From Delphinus delphis (taxonomy: Eukaryota; Chordata; Mammalia; Artiodactyla; Delphinidae), in NCBI RefSeq assembly GCF_949987515.2, contig NC_082698.1, positions 35,019,964 to 35,083,963 of the forward strand: a stretch of 64,000 nt of DNA, written 5' to 3'. The position numbers and the translations under genes are program-made. How positions within the stretch are numbered: position 1 is the stretch's first letter; every line of letters begins with the position of its first letter. This document shows positions 15,895-28,477 of the stretch, piece by piece. The notes below the pieces were generated by a model. The model worked only from the letters and a program-made list of their open reading frames with translations, was not told the origin of the DNA and searched no databases.

Positions 15895-16010
15895 CTTATT
15901 TATTCATCGATTCAATAGTCAAGCACTGTACTAGAAGTTGGGGGTGCAGGGGTAAACAAAACAAAGTCCATACCCTTATGGAGCTTATATTCTATTTGGG
16001 AAGTGAAAGA
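15895..16010 (-). mobile_element. L2 LINE 3' end
   Basis: Reverse complement of the L2 tail: tcatcgattcaatagtcaag, gtaaacaaaacaaagtcc and atggagcttatattcta. Confidence 0.7.
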
Positions 16011-16084
16011 ATTTTAGTTAGTAATAAGTGATATTTACAAAACAAACACAAAAATGATAGAGTGGGTGCGTGTGTGCGTGCCAG

Positions 16085-16448
16085 AGAGACAGAGAGAGAG
16101 AGAGAGAGAGACAGAGAGAGAGGGAGAGGGAGAGGGAGAGGGAGAGGGAGAGGGAGGGAGGAGAGGGAGGGGGGAGAGAGAGAAGGGGGGAGAGAGAGAA
16201 GGGGGGAGAGAGAGAAGGGGGGAGAGAGAGAAGGGGGAGAGAGAGAAGGGGGGAGAGAGAGAAGGGGGGAGAGAGAGAAGGGGGGAGAGAGAGAAGGGGG
16301 GAGAGAGAGAAGGGGGGAGAGAGGGAGAGAGGGAGGGAGGGGGAGGGAGAGAGAGGGAGGGAGGGAAGGAGAGGGAGGGAGGGGGAGAGAGGGGGGAGGG
16401 AGGGGGAGAGAGGGGGGAGGGAGGGGGAGAGAGGGGGGAGGGAGAGAG
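16085..16448. repeat. Homopurine GA/G minisatellite
   Basis: Positions 16113-16448 are 336 consecutive purines on the plus strand. Inside it, nine copies of a 16-bp unit (agagagagaagggggg) run from 16175 to 16317; one copy has five instead of six terminal Gs. A second region (16380-16440) repeats a 21-22-bp unit built on ggagggagggggagagagggg. All frames are open because no stop codon can form, which explains the overlapping ORFs here. Confidence 0.98.
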
Positions 16449-17278
16449 CACGAGAACGCACACGTGCGTGCTGGGGGCTCGTAGCTATGTTAGGTACGAG
16501 TGATCAGGGTAGGACTTCCTAAGAAGGTAACATCTGAGCAGATTCTTTTGTTGTAAGAGTACACCCGAGTCCCCTATTCTCTACCTCTTTTTACCATGAC
16601 ATACAGCTATTAGGGTAACAACCCTTTACTATAATTCTCACAAAATTTGGATGAAGACAGTATTAGAAAACCTTAAAAAAGAAGAAGCTTAGATATGAAT
16701 ATATCTGTCCTCCAAATTTCTTGGCCTCCAAAACATTCTAAATGTCTTTTAAAAAGTTAATGTTTGGGAGGGACGGCTGCCTTGCTAAGCCACACTGAGG
16801 TAGAAGGAAAAAAAGCTGAATTCTTTTGCAGATTGCTGGTATTTGCTCTTTTCCCAGGGACACTAGATACATCTCTGAAATTTGGGAAAGAAGGCAAATA
16901 GTACAGATAAGAGGCAAGAATGAAGGGGTATTATAAAGCCTGATCTTGTCCTGAATCTCTGATCCTGCCCTGGGGCCCTGTCGTTCAAAAGGTTTATCAT
17001 GCTCAAGGTATTCAGGAATTCCTGGTTGTCTACCGGCCTTGGCCAAACAGAGAGGCACATGACATGCCCAGAGCAAGTCTTCATCTAGGTCAGCCAAAAG
17101 GCTAAGGGCAGGAGCCTATCCTCCCAGGGGCAAAGATACTAATCTAGGTTGTTCAAGAAAGAAATGTGAGGCTCATTTGTCCAGAGGTGCACACAGTTTC
17201 AAGAATAAGGCTGCTTAAGGCCAAGGCAGCCCCAGTGCTCAAGGATGCTGATGGGGAATATTAATCTATATTCTAGAT

Positions 17279-17572
17279 CTGGACTGTCCAACACGATAGC
17301 CACTAGCGGCACGTGGCTCCCAAGCACTTGAAATGTTGCTACTTCAAGTTGAGATGTGCTGTAAGTGTAAAACACATGCCAGATTTTTAGAATGAAAAAA
17401 ATCTCATTAATGTTATATTAATTACATGTGGAACTGATAATATTTTAGACATTGGATTAAATAAAATATATTAAAACTATTTCATTTGTTTTTTTTTTTA
17501 AGTGGCTTCTAGAAAATTTAAAATTACACAGGTGGCTCACATTTTATTTCTACTGAATAGTGCTCAACAGAG
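17279..17572 (+). mobile_element. hAT-type DNA transposon (MER1 group), near full length
   Basis: Starts ctggactgtccaacacgatagccac and ends with the complementary ttctactgaatagtgct, with agtggcttctagaaaattta and caagttgagatgtgctgtaa inside. The ends are inverted copies, as in non-autonomous hAT elements. Confidence 0.7.
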
Positions 17573-17629
17573 GGAGATAGAAAGCCCTATCAGGAGGTGA
17601 ATTTATTTTTCACATCAACATTTGAGATA

Positions 17630-17745
17630 CAGTATCTTATTCTACTTTTGCAGATGAAGGAGAAGAGGTTTTTACAAGCTAGGTAACCTGCCTTCCCTGA
17701 TGAACGGCAGCACAGAGACTTGAATCCAGGATTTCTGATATGAAA
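17630..17745 (-). mobile_element. MIR SINE
   Basis: MIR core in reverse: cagatgaaggagaagagg...gcacagagacttgaatccagg. Confidence 0.6.
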
Positions 17746-18184
17746 TCAAATTTTGCAGATTAAAAAAATGTTTTTAACTTTACAAAGGAAAAGAATGTAA
17801 TGTAGAAATACCATCCCCCCAAAACATCTTTAGCATCTCTGCTAAATCTGACCACCAAGTAAACATGACAGATAAGCCATCCCATAGGGCATAGGAATTA
17901 ACCTTACTACATAAAATATTACATTAAAAGAATTAAAAAAATTTTTTTACAGAGGCTAAGGCACGTAATTGTCTTTAATTAAATTTTTTTCAAATAGTTT
18001 AAGAGAAAAATTTAAGATGTTGAAATATAATATTTACTCTAGTTTTCTTTTTTGTTCAGATGATTTGGTGGTGGATGTCATCATTTTCATCATAATCACT
18101 AACAATTAAAAGGTTTATGTAACAGGTACCACCCAAACACTTCAAAATATATTTAATTCGACACAATTTCATAATTTAATATTC

Positions 18185-18355
18185 ATTAAAACCCCATTAA
18201 TTAGGTAATATTATTAGGCCTCTTACAGATGAAGAAACGGAATAGAGAACTTCAGCAGTTTGCCCAAAATCATGGAGCCAGTAAGTGGCGAAAGCCAGGA
18301 TTTGAATCAAGAGCCCACTGCCTTATCCAGTGCATACCTATATGCTACACTGTCT
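18185..18355 (-). mobile_element. MIR SINE
   Basis: MIR core in reverse: ttacagatgaagaaacgg, agtttgcccaaaatcatgg and aagccaggatttgaatc. Confidence 0.8.
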
Positions 18356-19014
18356 TCTAATTTTATATCTATACATCTAAGGCATACAGAAAAAGAATGC
18401 CTTATCCCTTAATTTGGGAGCCTTAGATATGTCCACTTGTAGAATTAGAACTCCTTTTAAACTGAATATTTTGCACAAAATAGCCCTTTCAGGTAGCTTA
18501 TATAGTCCTTAAATTAAAAAATTCTAGAAAATACATCTCTCACATGCTTTTAAAAGCTGTTAAATAAAGCACAAACTTATATAAATTAGAACCTGAGGAA
18601 ATACAGGCCAGAACTTCACTGAAACTGGAAAAAAAAAAAAGTAAAATGAGAATTTGCTTTCCCTTAGACGCTTAAAAAAAACTCATCACTACAAAACTGA
18701 CCTTTGATTCTTAGTTTATAATTTGGTTTTTATATGAGCTGAAAAACACATTTTAAAAGTCTCTTAAAGATTTAACACTAAGCTGTCTAACTGCTCAACT
18801 GCTGTACTGGTTAACTCAACTGGTCCAAGAATGATGTTTAAAAAGGTCCCAGTCTGCGGTTAAGACTGTGTGTGAAGACCAAGGAGAGACTTCATCCTCA
18901 CCAGCCACTCTACAGAGAGATGCTGGAGCCAGCAGAAACACCTGGTCAGAAAGGGAGTTAGGCTCACCAAAGATATCCCCAGTTGCAAAAACACTTAAAT
19001 GGTAACAAGTGCCA

Positions 19015-19205
19015 ACATTTATTGAGCATTAACCAAACATCAGGCTCAGGGCTTTGTACGGCTTACTGTATGGACTGCTATCATCCTCCTCTGGCAAAGG
19101 AGGAATGCGATACCGGAGAGCCTGAGCAGGCTGCCCACATCTGCCCAGCTGTGTAGCCGACATGGCACCCAACCCCAGGCTGGATGTGCAGCTCAAGGCC
19201 TAAAA
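19015..19205 (-). mobile_element. MIR SINE
   Basis: Reverse MIR: gccaacatttattgagcatt, catcaggctcagggctttgta and ctgcccagctgtgtagcc. Its 3' part is GC-rich. Confidence 0.6.
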
Positions 19206-19422
19206 TCCAAACCACTACGCAACACATCTTAAAATCAATACCATTTGGTCCCGAGCACCAGGATTTCATATTTTTAACTGATCTTTATATTTAGCTCATC
19301 ACAACCATCATTAAACTTCTGCCCAAGGCTTACTAAGTGAAATTGTTCCTTTTACCATGTCTTAGATTTGAACTAGGTTGTTATACAGATTAGCAGGGAA
19401 AGAGTCATTGTGTCATCTAAAG

Positions 19423-19560
19423 CAGTGGTTTTCGAATTTAGATGGGCACCACAATCAACAATGAGACTTTCTAAAAGAACGGATTCATGGTCCCCATCCC
19501 AGACCAATTAAATCAATCTCTCTGGGAGATTAGCACCAGGACTCTCACTGTGCAAAGCTC
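19423..19560 (+). mobile_element. hAT-type remnant
   Basis: Begins agcagtggttttcgaatttag, followed by ggtccccatcccagacc, resembling the MER20/MER33 group. The family is uncertain. Confidence 0.4.
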
Positions 19561-19784
19561 TCACTGAAGCAGCCAGAAGACAACTGGGAAAACCCAGCCA
19601 CAAAATCCTTACTGGCTAGTGCCTCAGTGAGGCTGCCCCGTTCCAGGATTTGGCCCTCTGCCAAATCCTAACCAGAAGCCACTTTCTCATTCACCATTAG
19701 GGAATCACTGACACAGGACAAAACATAATCAAAAGAATATGCGATGAATGTGTTCTCTCTCTATAATGCAGACTTACATGAGAA

Positions 19785-20005
19785 GCCCAGGCAGTATGGC
19801 ACAGTTGTTCTAGATGAAAGATAATCTTGAGGCAGAGAGCTGGATCTGAATCCCAGGTTCTGCCATTAGGCAAATTACTTTGTGCTTCTCTGTACAGGGA
19901 GATAACAAGGGTATCTACCTCACAGGGTTCTTAGGAAGATTAAATGAGATAATATATGTAAAATGTGTAAACGAGTGGTAACTTATATTTAATAAATATG
20001 AGCTA
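19785..20005 (+). mobile_element. MIR SINE
   Basis: Forward MIR: gagctggatctgaatcccag, ctgccattaggcaaattact and ttaggaagattaaatgagat. Confidence 0.85.
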
Positions 20006-21639
20006 TCACTGTAAGTTAGATTGCTAGATGAGCATAAAATCATATGCATCAAAATCAGTAACCAAATATTGAGTGGCATCAGACCATGATTAGTTTGACG
20101 CATCTGTCTTAAATAACAGATGACCTTGCTAATGGAACTTGAAGTATCTATCATGTACTGGTATTAACCCTCTGCAGCCATGTTCACCCTAGAGATAGTC
20201 TTGCAACTCAAGTATGATATTTATGGCACACTGCTTCAGCTGAATGGGAACTGCCTATCTTTGCATGTATGATACTTCTTTTTCTGGGGTTGAGGGTCCA
20301 AGATTGACCAACACTTTCACATTATATGCTCCTTCCTTAACTTTACATGTTTAATACAATTCTAGCACAGTCCCACTGGTCTAGGAGAAACCTTGTTGTG
20401 TCTCTTCCGGATCACTTTGCATATACCTGCTCTGAAGCACCATTTTATATTGATTCCACAGTTTAACTATTAAAAGGCTATCCTATTTTTTTATTTTCAA
20501 GTTCTTGAGGGGAGCGGGTTCTTCACAACAGGTACAAAGCCCATCTGTTGTTGCTATCTTGGATGTACGGTCCGCCCACATCTCTCATAGAAAGCTAACT
20601 TCCCAGCTTTTAATGACACAGGGATCTACGGAAATTTCTCTTCTTGAGCACCAATTCTGCTATCACTGATAATAAAACAATAACAGTCTTTTCTCTCATG
20701 TCCTTGGTCATGTCATTCATTAGTAATGCCCTGTTTATTAAAAGTGATCAAAGGCTGACTTCGTTAAAATCACCTGAGTGTGTTGGTTTTATCTGTCAAC
20801 ATAGAAGCATATTTTTTCCTCCTTCCTTAAGCACATCACTATCTTTATGTGCCCTTCTTAATAACACTCATTTGATACAGTTCACCTTTGAAAAATTTGC
20901 CTGTTATCTACTAACAATTTATAAGTAAACTGTGGTCATCTGCAAAGAGAAGAGGCATCAGTTTGTTGCTTTTGATACATATTTACATGTGAAACTGACA
21001 TTATTTCTAAATTTTTCCAGAATAGCTGTAATTTGCTTCCATGAGACAGTATCTCCTGGTTTTACTCACATAAGGAACTAATGAACATCTTACGTTACAC
21101 GTGGCACAGTTCTTTCAAAGGCCTACATGAGTTGCAATTTCATGGAGAACACTAAGGATAGCATTACTTTCTACTGAGGAGAATGCTTTATTCTTGTTTT
21201 TGCCAGGACAGAGGGACAGGCAGCAAGGCAGAGCTTGCTGGACAGGGTCAGGACACAGTCTTGGGGCTTCAGCACACTAGGGAAACCTGAGACCAAGCAG
21301 GTCAGGAGACCACGAAGTCCAGGAGGGCCTTCCAGAGACAGGCTTATGGAGTCAAGTGGGACTCCAGGGTGAGGGCAGACTCTAGTAGGTCAGTGAGTGC
21401 AATAATGATCTCATTCCCCTCCTTATCAACATAAATTCCATGACCAATCAGAATAATCACTTCCTCACACAGACTCTAAATAGCTTTGCTCTACTTCAAC
21501 TCGTCTTCCCTTCTCTTCTTTTGTCATACTTGCTCAGTTAAACGATTAACCCTGGCTAAATCCAACTCTGCTTACTCTGCTCTGCAAGATTACAGCTGAA
21601 CATTGTGGGAGAAAAACATGCATCATGCTGATTGGTCTC

Positions 21640-22915
21640 TCACCTTAAATTCATGACCATGACCCTCAAAAATGGGTCGTCCTTCATCTGCCAGGCAGTC
21701 ACCCTCAATGCCCTAATTCCATATGCTCTTCACCAATACTTCATACCTTTTCTCCTCTCTCCTCAAGCCCTCACTTATCCTCCCCCATCTTCACTCTCCA
21801 CTGATGACCTCACTTCCTGTTCTACTGAAAACAAAAGGAAAGAAGAAAAAAAAAGGCAACAGAATTTATATCACCATACCTACTCACTCACTAACATCTA
21901 AACTTTGTGGTCTTGCCTGTTTCTAGAACTTTCACGTGTCAATCTCTGCTCTGTTCACTAGACCCTCTTCCAACGACCCGAGAACATTGCTCCATTGCTT
22001 CTCTCTCTCGCCTGTGTCAGTCTTCTGCTATCTGCTGAAGATTCCCATCAACATTCAAACATATTATTTCCCCATCTTTAAAAAAAAGAATCAAACTTCT
22101 GTTGACCCTACTTCCCTTGTCAGCTATCACTCCATTTCAGAGCTACCTATACTCTCTCTCTAATACCTCTCTTCCCATTCTTTTTTCACCCCTTCTTTAC
22201 CTTCATTAAGGTGAAAGACTTACATAATCATTGTACAATTATCAAAACAATGAAATTAAAACATTTCCATCCTCTCACACCCACCCAGACTTCCACTCCT
22301 TACCACTCCACTGAAAGTGCTCAGCGAGATTATCCATGGTGCCTGCGCTGCTCAGCCTGGGCCTTTCAGTCCCATCTTATCAACACAACTGACTCTGGCC
22401 AGTCCCTCCTCCTAGACACTATGTGTTTGCTTTGCCTCCCAGGACCTACTCTGTTTCCTCCTACCTCACTGCCTCCTCCCCCTCAGCGCCCAGGGCTCAG
22501 CCTTGGCCATCACCCCTTCTCCATCTATGCTCACTCCCTTGGCGCTCTCACTGATTAAATATGATCTAAATGCTGATCATCTCCAGACTCCTATGTCCAA
22601 CTCCTAACTGGTTGGGATCAGGTATCTGATCAGCCAACTCCCTTTACCTTCTTAAATCTGTTCAACTGCCACCTTCCTGATGATGCCTACCCTGAGCACA
22701 GGCTTACTTTAAGTGGTCATACCCTCTCACTGATTGCCCAATTCCCTGTACCCAGCCTGACCTTCCCTTTTTCTGTAGCATTTACCACCAGAGCGTACCG
22801 TCATTTATACACTCTGACTTACCGCCTACTATGTTGCCTGATGTGTCCCAGGTGCCCAGAATAGCACCTGGAGGAGGAGGTGCTCAGTAAATATTTGTGG
22901 AATAAATGAGGACAC
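21640..22915 (+). mobile_element. L2 LINE fragment with RT traces and 3' end
   Basis: An L2 RT-like STESA segment (about 22300) and the PSPSMLTPLALSLI segment (about 22500-22555, matching the L2 'IYTHSLGDLI' block) are followed by the L2 3' end at 22840-22915 (gtgctcagtaaatatttgtg). Heavily broken. Confidence 0.7.
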
Positions 22916-24199
22916 AAGGGTTAGGAATAGAAGAGGGAGCCACGATTTTAGGACTTACAGGTGAACTACTGTAGTCAAGTCAGAAATCAGCCTAGATTTT
23001 CAACTAAGGCAAGGGAAGAGATTCTGAATTCACTAGTAATTTTCTTGACAATTAAAATGAGTTAATTCAATATAAGCTACATAATTTTCTAAAATAAAAT
23101 GATCATTTTCTGTTAACCGAGTAATGTCAGCAGTTGAGCATTCTGAGAGAATATAGCTTTGTTCACTGGTTTCTGAATTTCTGATATATATATACACACA
23201 AGTCTGGCAAAACCCAGTATGTTATACAACACCAGGGGATATGATAGATCGTCAAAGTACCCAAACAGAAATTATCTTCTGCCTCCTCTACACTGGCTGG
23301 ACTCTACTTGTTCATAATGTTTACACTCAACCTTTGTGCTAGACTCTTAAACATGCCTGTACACCGACCACGATTTCTAACTCTGAATACATTTGGTTTT
23401 TAGGTTACATATTTTTCTCTCAATCCATCACTGGTATTAGTTCCAACTCATCCTGACCTAGATATAATTTATTCACAGAAACCAATACAGAAGACAACTT
23501 ATTTGTTATCCCCTAGTTTTGTCTTTCAGTGTCCACTATGAATCTTTGCTCAACTTTTCAAACATTCTTTACTACCTAATGCATAGTTTCAAAAGCTAAA
23601 AGAACCATATATCTGATATAATTCTTCTTAACATTATTACCAATAATAGATGACACCAAGATTGTTTAAGGCCTATAATTATTCTTTCCTATTTAAAAAG
23701 AATCATCAAAATGAACACTATAATCATTTTCATGAATGACTAGTTTCTGCCAAAATATTGTTTGAAATATGTAACATCAGTTATACCAGTGACCTCATTT
23801 CTACCACAACCCTAGAACATTATATTTGCACCTACTGAAAGTACGGTTTCCAGTACGGTTTCTATTTAGGTTTAAGTACAGTTCCTATCTAGGCCTTTGA
23901 TTATTACTCTAAAAACAAGTAAGTCTTGACTCTAAAAATCAAATTTTATAAAGAATACATTCTTGGAAAGTTCAATTTATATCTCTTCTTCATTATAATG
24001 GCTATCACTCAGAATTATTAATAAATTCAGATCCTGATTGGTACATAATGACAGGTATACAGTCATGAAAACATAGAAGAGGCTTACTATATATATTTTG
24101 AAAATTCACATGCTGCTTAAAGAAATTTTAGAAAATGTAGACTAGCAGAAAGAAGAAAAAATAAAATTAGCAAATATCCCAATTTATTATGAAGAGGTA

Positions 24200-24296
24200 C
24201 CTGAGTCAGACCGGAATAGGAACCTAGCTCTAGCACTTATTAGCTGTGTTACTTAACCTTTCTGAGTTTTGTCTCTGTGAAAAACACTAGCATGCC
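24200..24296 (+). mobile_element. MIR SINE, 5' piece (split by L2)
   Basis: Contains cctagctctagcacttatta gctgtgttacttaacctttc, the MIR core. Its continuation resumes at 24593. Confidence 0.75.
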
Positions 24297-24592
24297 AATC
24301 TGAAATACTCTTCCCTCGAACTTTTCATAGCTTGCTCCTTCCTATTACTTACGCTCTCTGCTCAGATGGTAACTTCCAAGCAAGACCTTATTCTGTCTTA
24401 TTTTTCTTCATAGCATGTGTTATACATAGAATCTAAAATTACATCATTCACTTGCTTTTTGTCTGTCTGTTCTATTGAAACATAAATTTAGGAGGACAGA
24501 CTATATCTGTATTGTTTATTGCTGTCTTCCCACTGCCTAGAGTAATGACTGGCACAAGGTAGGTGCTAATAAACATTTGCTGACTGACTTAA
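24297..24592 (+). mobile_element. L2 LINE 3' end
   Basis: Contains tttttcttcatagcatgtgt and ends gcacaaggtaggtgctaata aacatttgctgac. It sits between two consecutive parts of a MIR. Confidence 0.75.
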
Positions 24593-24690
24593 CTAGAAGG
24601 GTTCTTGGGAAGATTAAATAAGGCAATGCATGTATAAAGCCCATGACCCCCAATATAACATTCAATAAATAACAGCCATTATCTTAATTT
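24593..24690 (+). mobile_element. MIR SINE, 3' piece
   Basis: gggttcttgggaagattaaa followed by ttcaataaataacagccatt continues the MIR consensus from the piece ending at 24296. Confidence 0.7.
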
Positions 24691-24779
24691 TATTAGCATT
24701 TACTTCAATTACTGTATGATTAAAAGTACAAACTGCCTACTTCTAGAGGTGCTGGTTATTATTAATGTCTGGTCCAGAG

Positions 24780-24962
24780 CGTGCTTCTCAGACTTTAGTG
24801 AATCACAAAATCACCTGAAGGGCTTGCTATTACACAAATTTCCGGCCCTCTCCCCAGATATCCGGATTCAGTAGGTCTGTGGTAAGGCCTGAGAATGTGT
24901 ATTCTAACAAGCTCCCAGGTGATGATGCTGCTGGTGTGGAGACTGCACTTTGAACAGCAAGT
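24780..24962 (+). mobile_element. MER20 (hAT-Charlie)
   Basis: Near-complete: tgcttctcagactttagtg, gattcagtaggtctgtggta, ctaacaagctcccaggtgat and gcactttgaacagc. Confidence 0.85.
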
Positions 24963-25784
24963 ATATGTGGCATAAGATTTTTAAACACTGAGTATCAACA
25001 TATCAAGAGTTCTCTGTACCTTAATTAAATACTTGTGTATTTATGATACTTGTTCAAAAAACAATAAATGATGGTAGAACTTAAATTTTACCATCTTATG
25101 ATTAAATTATTCCTTCATTCTTACACAGTGCTACATAAAATTACCAAGTCCCTTAACTGTCACATCAATTCTATTTAATTATCAATTAACCCTTCTTCTT
25201 TACATAAATTGAAAACTAAATACAACAATGTTTTTCCAAAGAATTCATCTTAGTTAAGGGACTACCACCATAATTTCTGAAAAGGCAGAAAGAAGAAAGC
25301 TTTCTTTTCCTGTGCCACAGAATTCCATGTCTATAAACTTCCCTTTTTTCTGAGGAAAGAATCATCAGATTCTTAAAGAGGCCTCCAGCCACAAAAGAGT
25401 CAAGAACCAATGCACTGTGTTCTGCACATTTTAGCTGCTGGAACAAAGCTCCTTTGTTCTTAGTTTAAGTGAAAAGTCTTTCATTTTAAGTCAACAACCT
25501 ATACAACCACCAGCAAACACACTCTAAGCAACCTCAAAAATTTCTCAGGACCCTGGTGCAAGAGATAGAGCATCCCTTAATTTAGAACCACCGATCTCTA
25601 CTCCCCAATCCTGCGTCTCTCCCTCTCCCTACCCATGACCCACAAAGCTCCCACCTATATTTCAGAAGACAGTTTTTCAAAATCCGTAGTTCCTAACCCA
25701 CACTATCTACATGCCTTTCAAGGTACCTTTCACTGCATTTGAATCTTGGAAAGGAAAAACACACAAACTAATCAACTGATTGAC

Positions 25785-26470
25785 CATTTATTTATTCATT
25801 TCAGCTTTTACTGAACACTCAAGTACCAGGTACTAAGGATACACTTAAGCTAAATCGGCCTATGGGAGTAGACAGGTGGCATATGTTGGAGTAGATGAGC
25901 TTTAAAGGATGGGCGGCTGCTAGCCAGGCATACAGGAGACGTTCCAAGCAGAGCAAGCAGCTGAACCATGTGTGTGCAGTGTGTGTCAGGTGGTGGGGGG
26001 AGGGAGAGGGCAGAAATCAGTCACAGCCGCGTAGCTTTAATTTATCCTGAGGGCAGTAGAGTACCTTTAGGAAATTTTGGGTTGGCTGAAGCTTGAGCGA
26101 TGAAGACAGTAAGCCCTTGTAAATGATCACCACTGACACAGCTTAGAAGTGGGCTGCAGGGACTTTGGTGAGAAGGAATGAGGACCTGAGTGAGAAAGGT
26201 CACAGAGGATGAGAGTGAAGGGACAGATTCAAGAGAGATTACAGAGAGAGACCAGACAGAACTTTGCCCCTGTTTTGTTAGTGAGGGTAAAGAGAGTCAA
26301 GCATGGAGAATATTTCTTGCTTGGACAAGTGAATGTTGGCATCCCAGTCATTCACTTTTAGGTAATGTTAAGTTCCAGGAGGCTTCAGGACATCTAAGTG
26401 GACATCCAGTGGGATTCTGATGCTTAGAATAAAGATTTGGGAGACATCAGCATAGGCAGTTGAAGTCTCA
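25785..26470 (-). mobile_element. L2 LINE fragment (antisense)
   Basis: Reverse-complement L2: starts near ttcatttcagcttttactga and includes tttaggtaatgttaagttcc, ggacatctaagtggacatcc and gggagacatcagcatagg, which are in L2 order. Confidence 0.65.
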
Positions 26471-26679
26471 GAGGAAGTGAGTTCATATAGAATAGAAAAA
26501 AATAGATCCAAATACACCTGTAGAAATTTCTTCTTGGCTTATGAGTTTTGCAGCAGAGTTTAAGTTCCAAATTTATCTTATTTACCACGCTACTCCACGG
26601 GCTAGCAAAGTGCCTGACATCTAATTCTTTATTTTAGAGAATTCAATAATTATTTGTGTGAACAAATTTATTTCCTTAG

Positions 26680-26778
26680 GTTTGTTAGGTTGTAAAAATT
26701 ACCTCATAGACATGTAACCACATGTAACTTAACAAACCACACGTTTGTTAGGTTGTTAAAATTACCTCATAGACATGT
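26680..26778. repeat. 63-bp-offset local tandem duplication
   Basis: A 36-bp string at 26680-26715 (from gtttgttaggttg to gacatgt) recurs at 26743-26778 with one substitution. The junction also has an inverted pair, taacaaac and gtttgtta, with a 5-bp loop at about 26730-26750. Confidence 0.95.
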
Positions 26779-26958
26779 GGATTTAGTTCATCTAGCATTA
26801 AGGGATCATTTAAAGGGAAAACTCATCTGTATTTTAAAATTTTACCTCATTTTAAAGTTTTATTATCCTTTTATCAAATGTCCTTGGTCTGCTGAAGGGA
26901 GCTGGTATTAGTAGTTGAGGTATGAGCCTACTTAAAGATGGGGCTTTTATAAGCCCCC

Positions 26959-26977
26959 TTTTTTTTTTTTTTTTTTT
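26959..26977. repeat. Poly-T run of 19
   Basis: A clean homopolymer with unrelated, moderately GC-rich sequence to its right. It could be the A-tail of a minus-strand retrocopy, but no parent gene was recognised. Confidence 0.6.
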
Positions 26978-28477
26978 GGCGACTCCTTGTCAGAAGTGTG
27001 GGACATTCCGCGCTGCCATCTCTGCCTCCCCCTTCCTTCTGACTGCCTTGCCCCTTTCTCTGTCTTCCACAGAGCTGAGTGCTAAGAACACCAAGGGCTG
27101 CTGCAGTCAGACAGTCTGCTGTCATTTTGGCCCTTGTTTCTACATCCACAGGGAAGCCAGGCAGTGTTAGCTCCCGAATTTCTTAATGGGAGAACAGGGA
27201 TCAACAAACTGATTCGAGGAGAGAGAAAGAGTCGAGATGCATGTGCAGAGTAATCTGAAAGAGTAAAGGAACTCCGTTTCTCCATATCAAAGCAGGGAGA
27301 GCCACTCATGATCCCTACACCTCCCACCCCAAAGCACCTCCACTGCAGCCAGGCCCAAGCGCGTATGTCCCCGCCTGAGAAGGCCTTGGGCCCATGGCTT
27401 CAGGAATTGCAGAAAACACTCTTTTTGGTTCCTTCTCTGGCATTCATTCTGCTGCAACATCCTGACATATATCTGCTATTACATCATTCTGTTTCCTCAT
27501 TTTCATCACACTTAACAGCATCCAAATTTATTGATATTTTATACATTCCCTAACTTGACTACTATTCCTTCAGAATAGAACCAGAGTTCTGAAGGGACTG
27601 GTCCTAAAGGCTGCTTCTGCTCACCAATAATAAAGCTCCATTGACACATGTCAAACTCGAATAGTAAGAACAAAATCTTTCTCTTTTATTGTGAGTTTCC
27701 ATAATAAGAACTACTGTTTACCCATTCTTTACTTATAGTATCATAAAATTATAGTTTATGTACAAAGTTATTTTAGTAAGATATTTTTTGTATGCCAAAG
27801 TCAAGATGAAAACTATCTGGGGGTACCTCATTGTCACTTAACACTTCTCACTCTCCTCCTGTCCCATTTGGCCATCTTCTCTATTGGGCCATGTTCTCTA
27901 TTTGGGATCTATACTGATCCCAAATCATTGTACCACATATATCTGTCCCACCTTATACCTAAGAAAACCAGGTAACATCATAGAGCCAACCAATGATTAA
28001 GGAACATGCTTTACAGTACTATTTATTTTATCAATACAAATAGGGGGATATTTTGCAAGTGGGATAGTTTTTGCCTATAAGCCCCAGTATGAATATGAAC
28101 CAAGAAATATATAGAAATCCAAGGACCAGAAAGTGCATAAAGCTTAGCACTATAGAATCCTCAGGTCTCCTAAGACACTGGGTTGAGTGCCTGACTCCAC
28201 CATCTTTTACTCTACTGTTCTGTGTTCTCTGTGGATGAAAGAGGCCATATTTGTGTCTTTTAATCACAATTCTGCCATGTTCATTCTCTCTCAGTAAAGG
28301 GGCTTGCTGACTGCCAAGGGATTTTTCAGGCCAGAATGATAAGAGCTGTTAAGCGGTCACCTATCCCTTTAGACCTTAATTAAATTGCTGTTGCAAACAT
28401 AAACATAACCCTTGCTTATAAACTTATTGTTTATACTTCTAGAATCTTTTGTTTTTCCTTCAAAAAAGTAACATTTA

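Noticed and set aside
16175..16317. Regular repeat spacing suggesting a CRISPR-like array
   Set aside because: It is a simple 16-bp tandem satellite in a mammalian genome with no unique spacers.
16018..16522. Five overlapping ORFs of 140-150 codons on both strands
   Set aside because: They are produced by the GA/G repeat, where no stop codon can form; the proteins are pure Arg/Glu/Gly or Ser/Pro/Leu low complexity.
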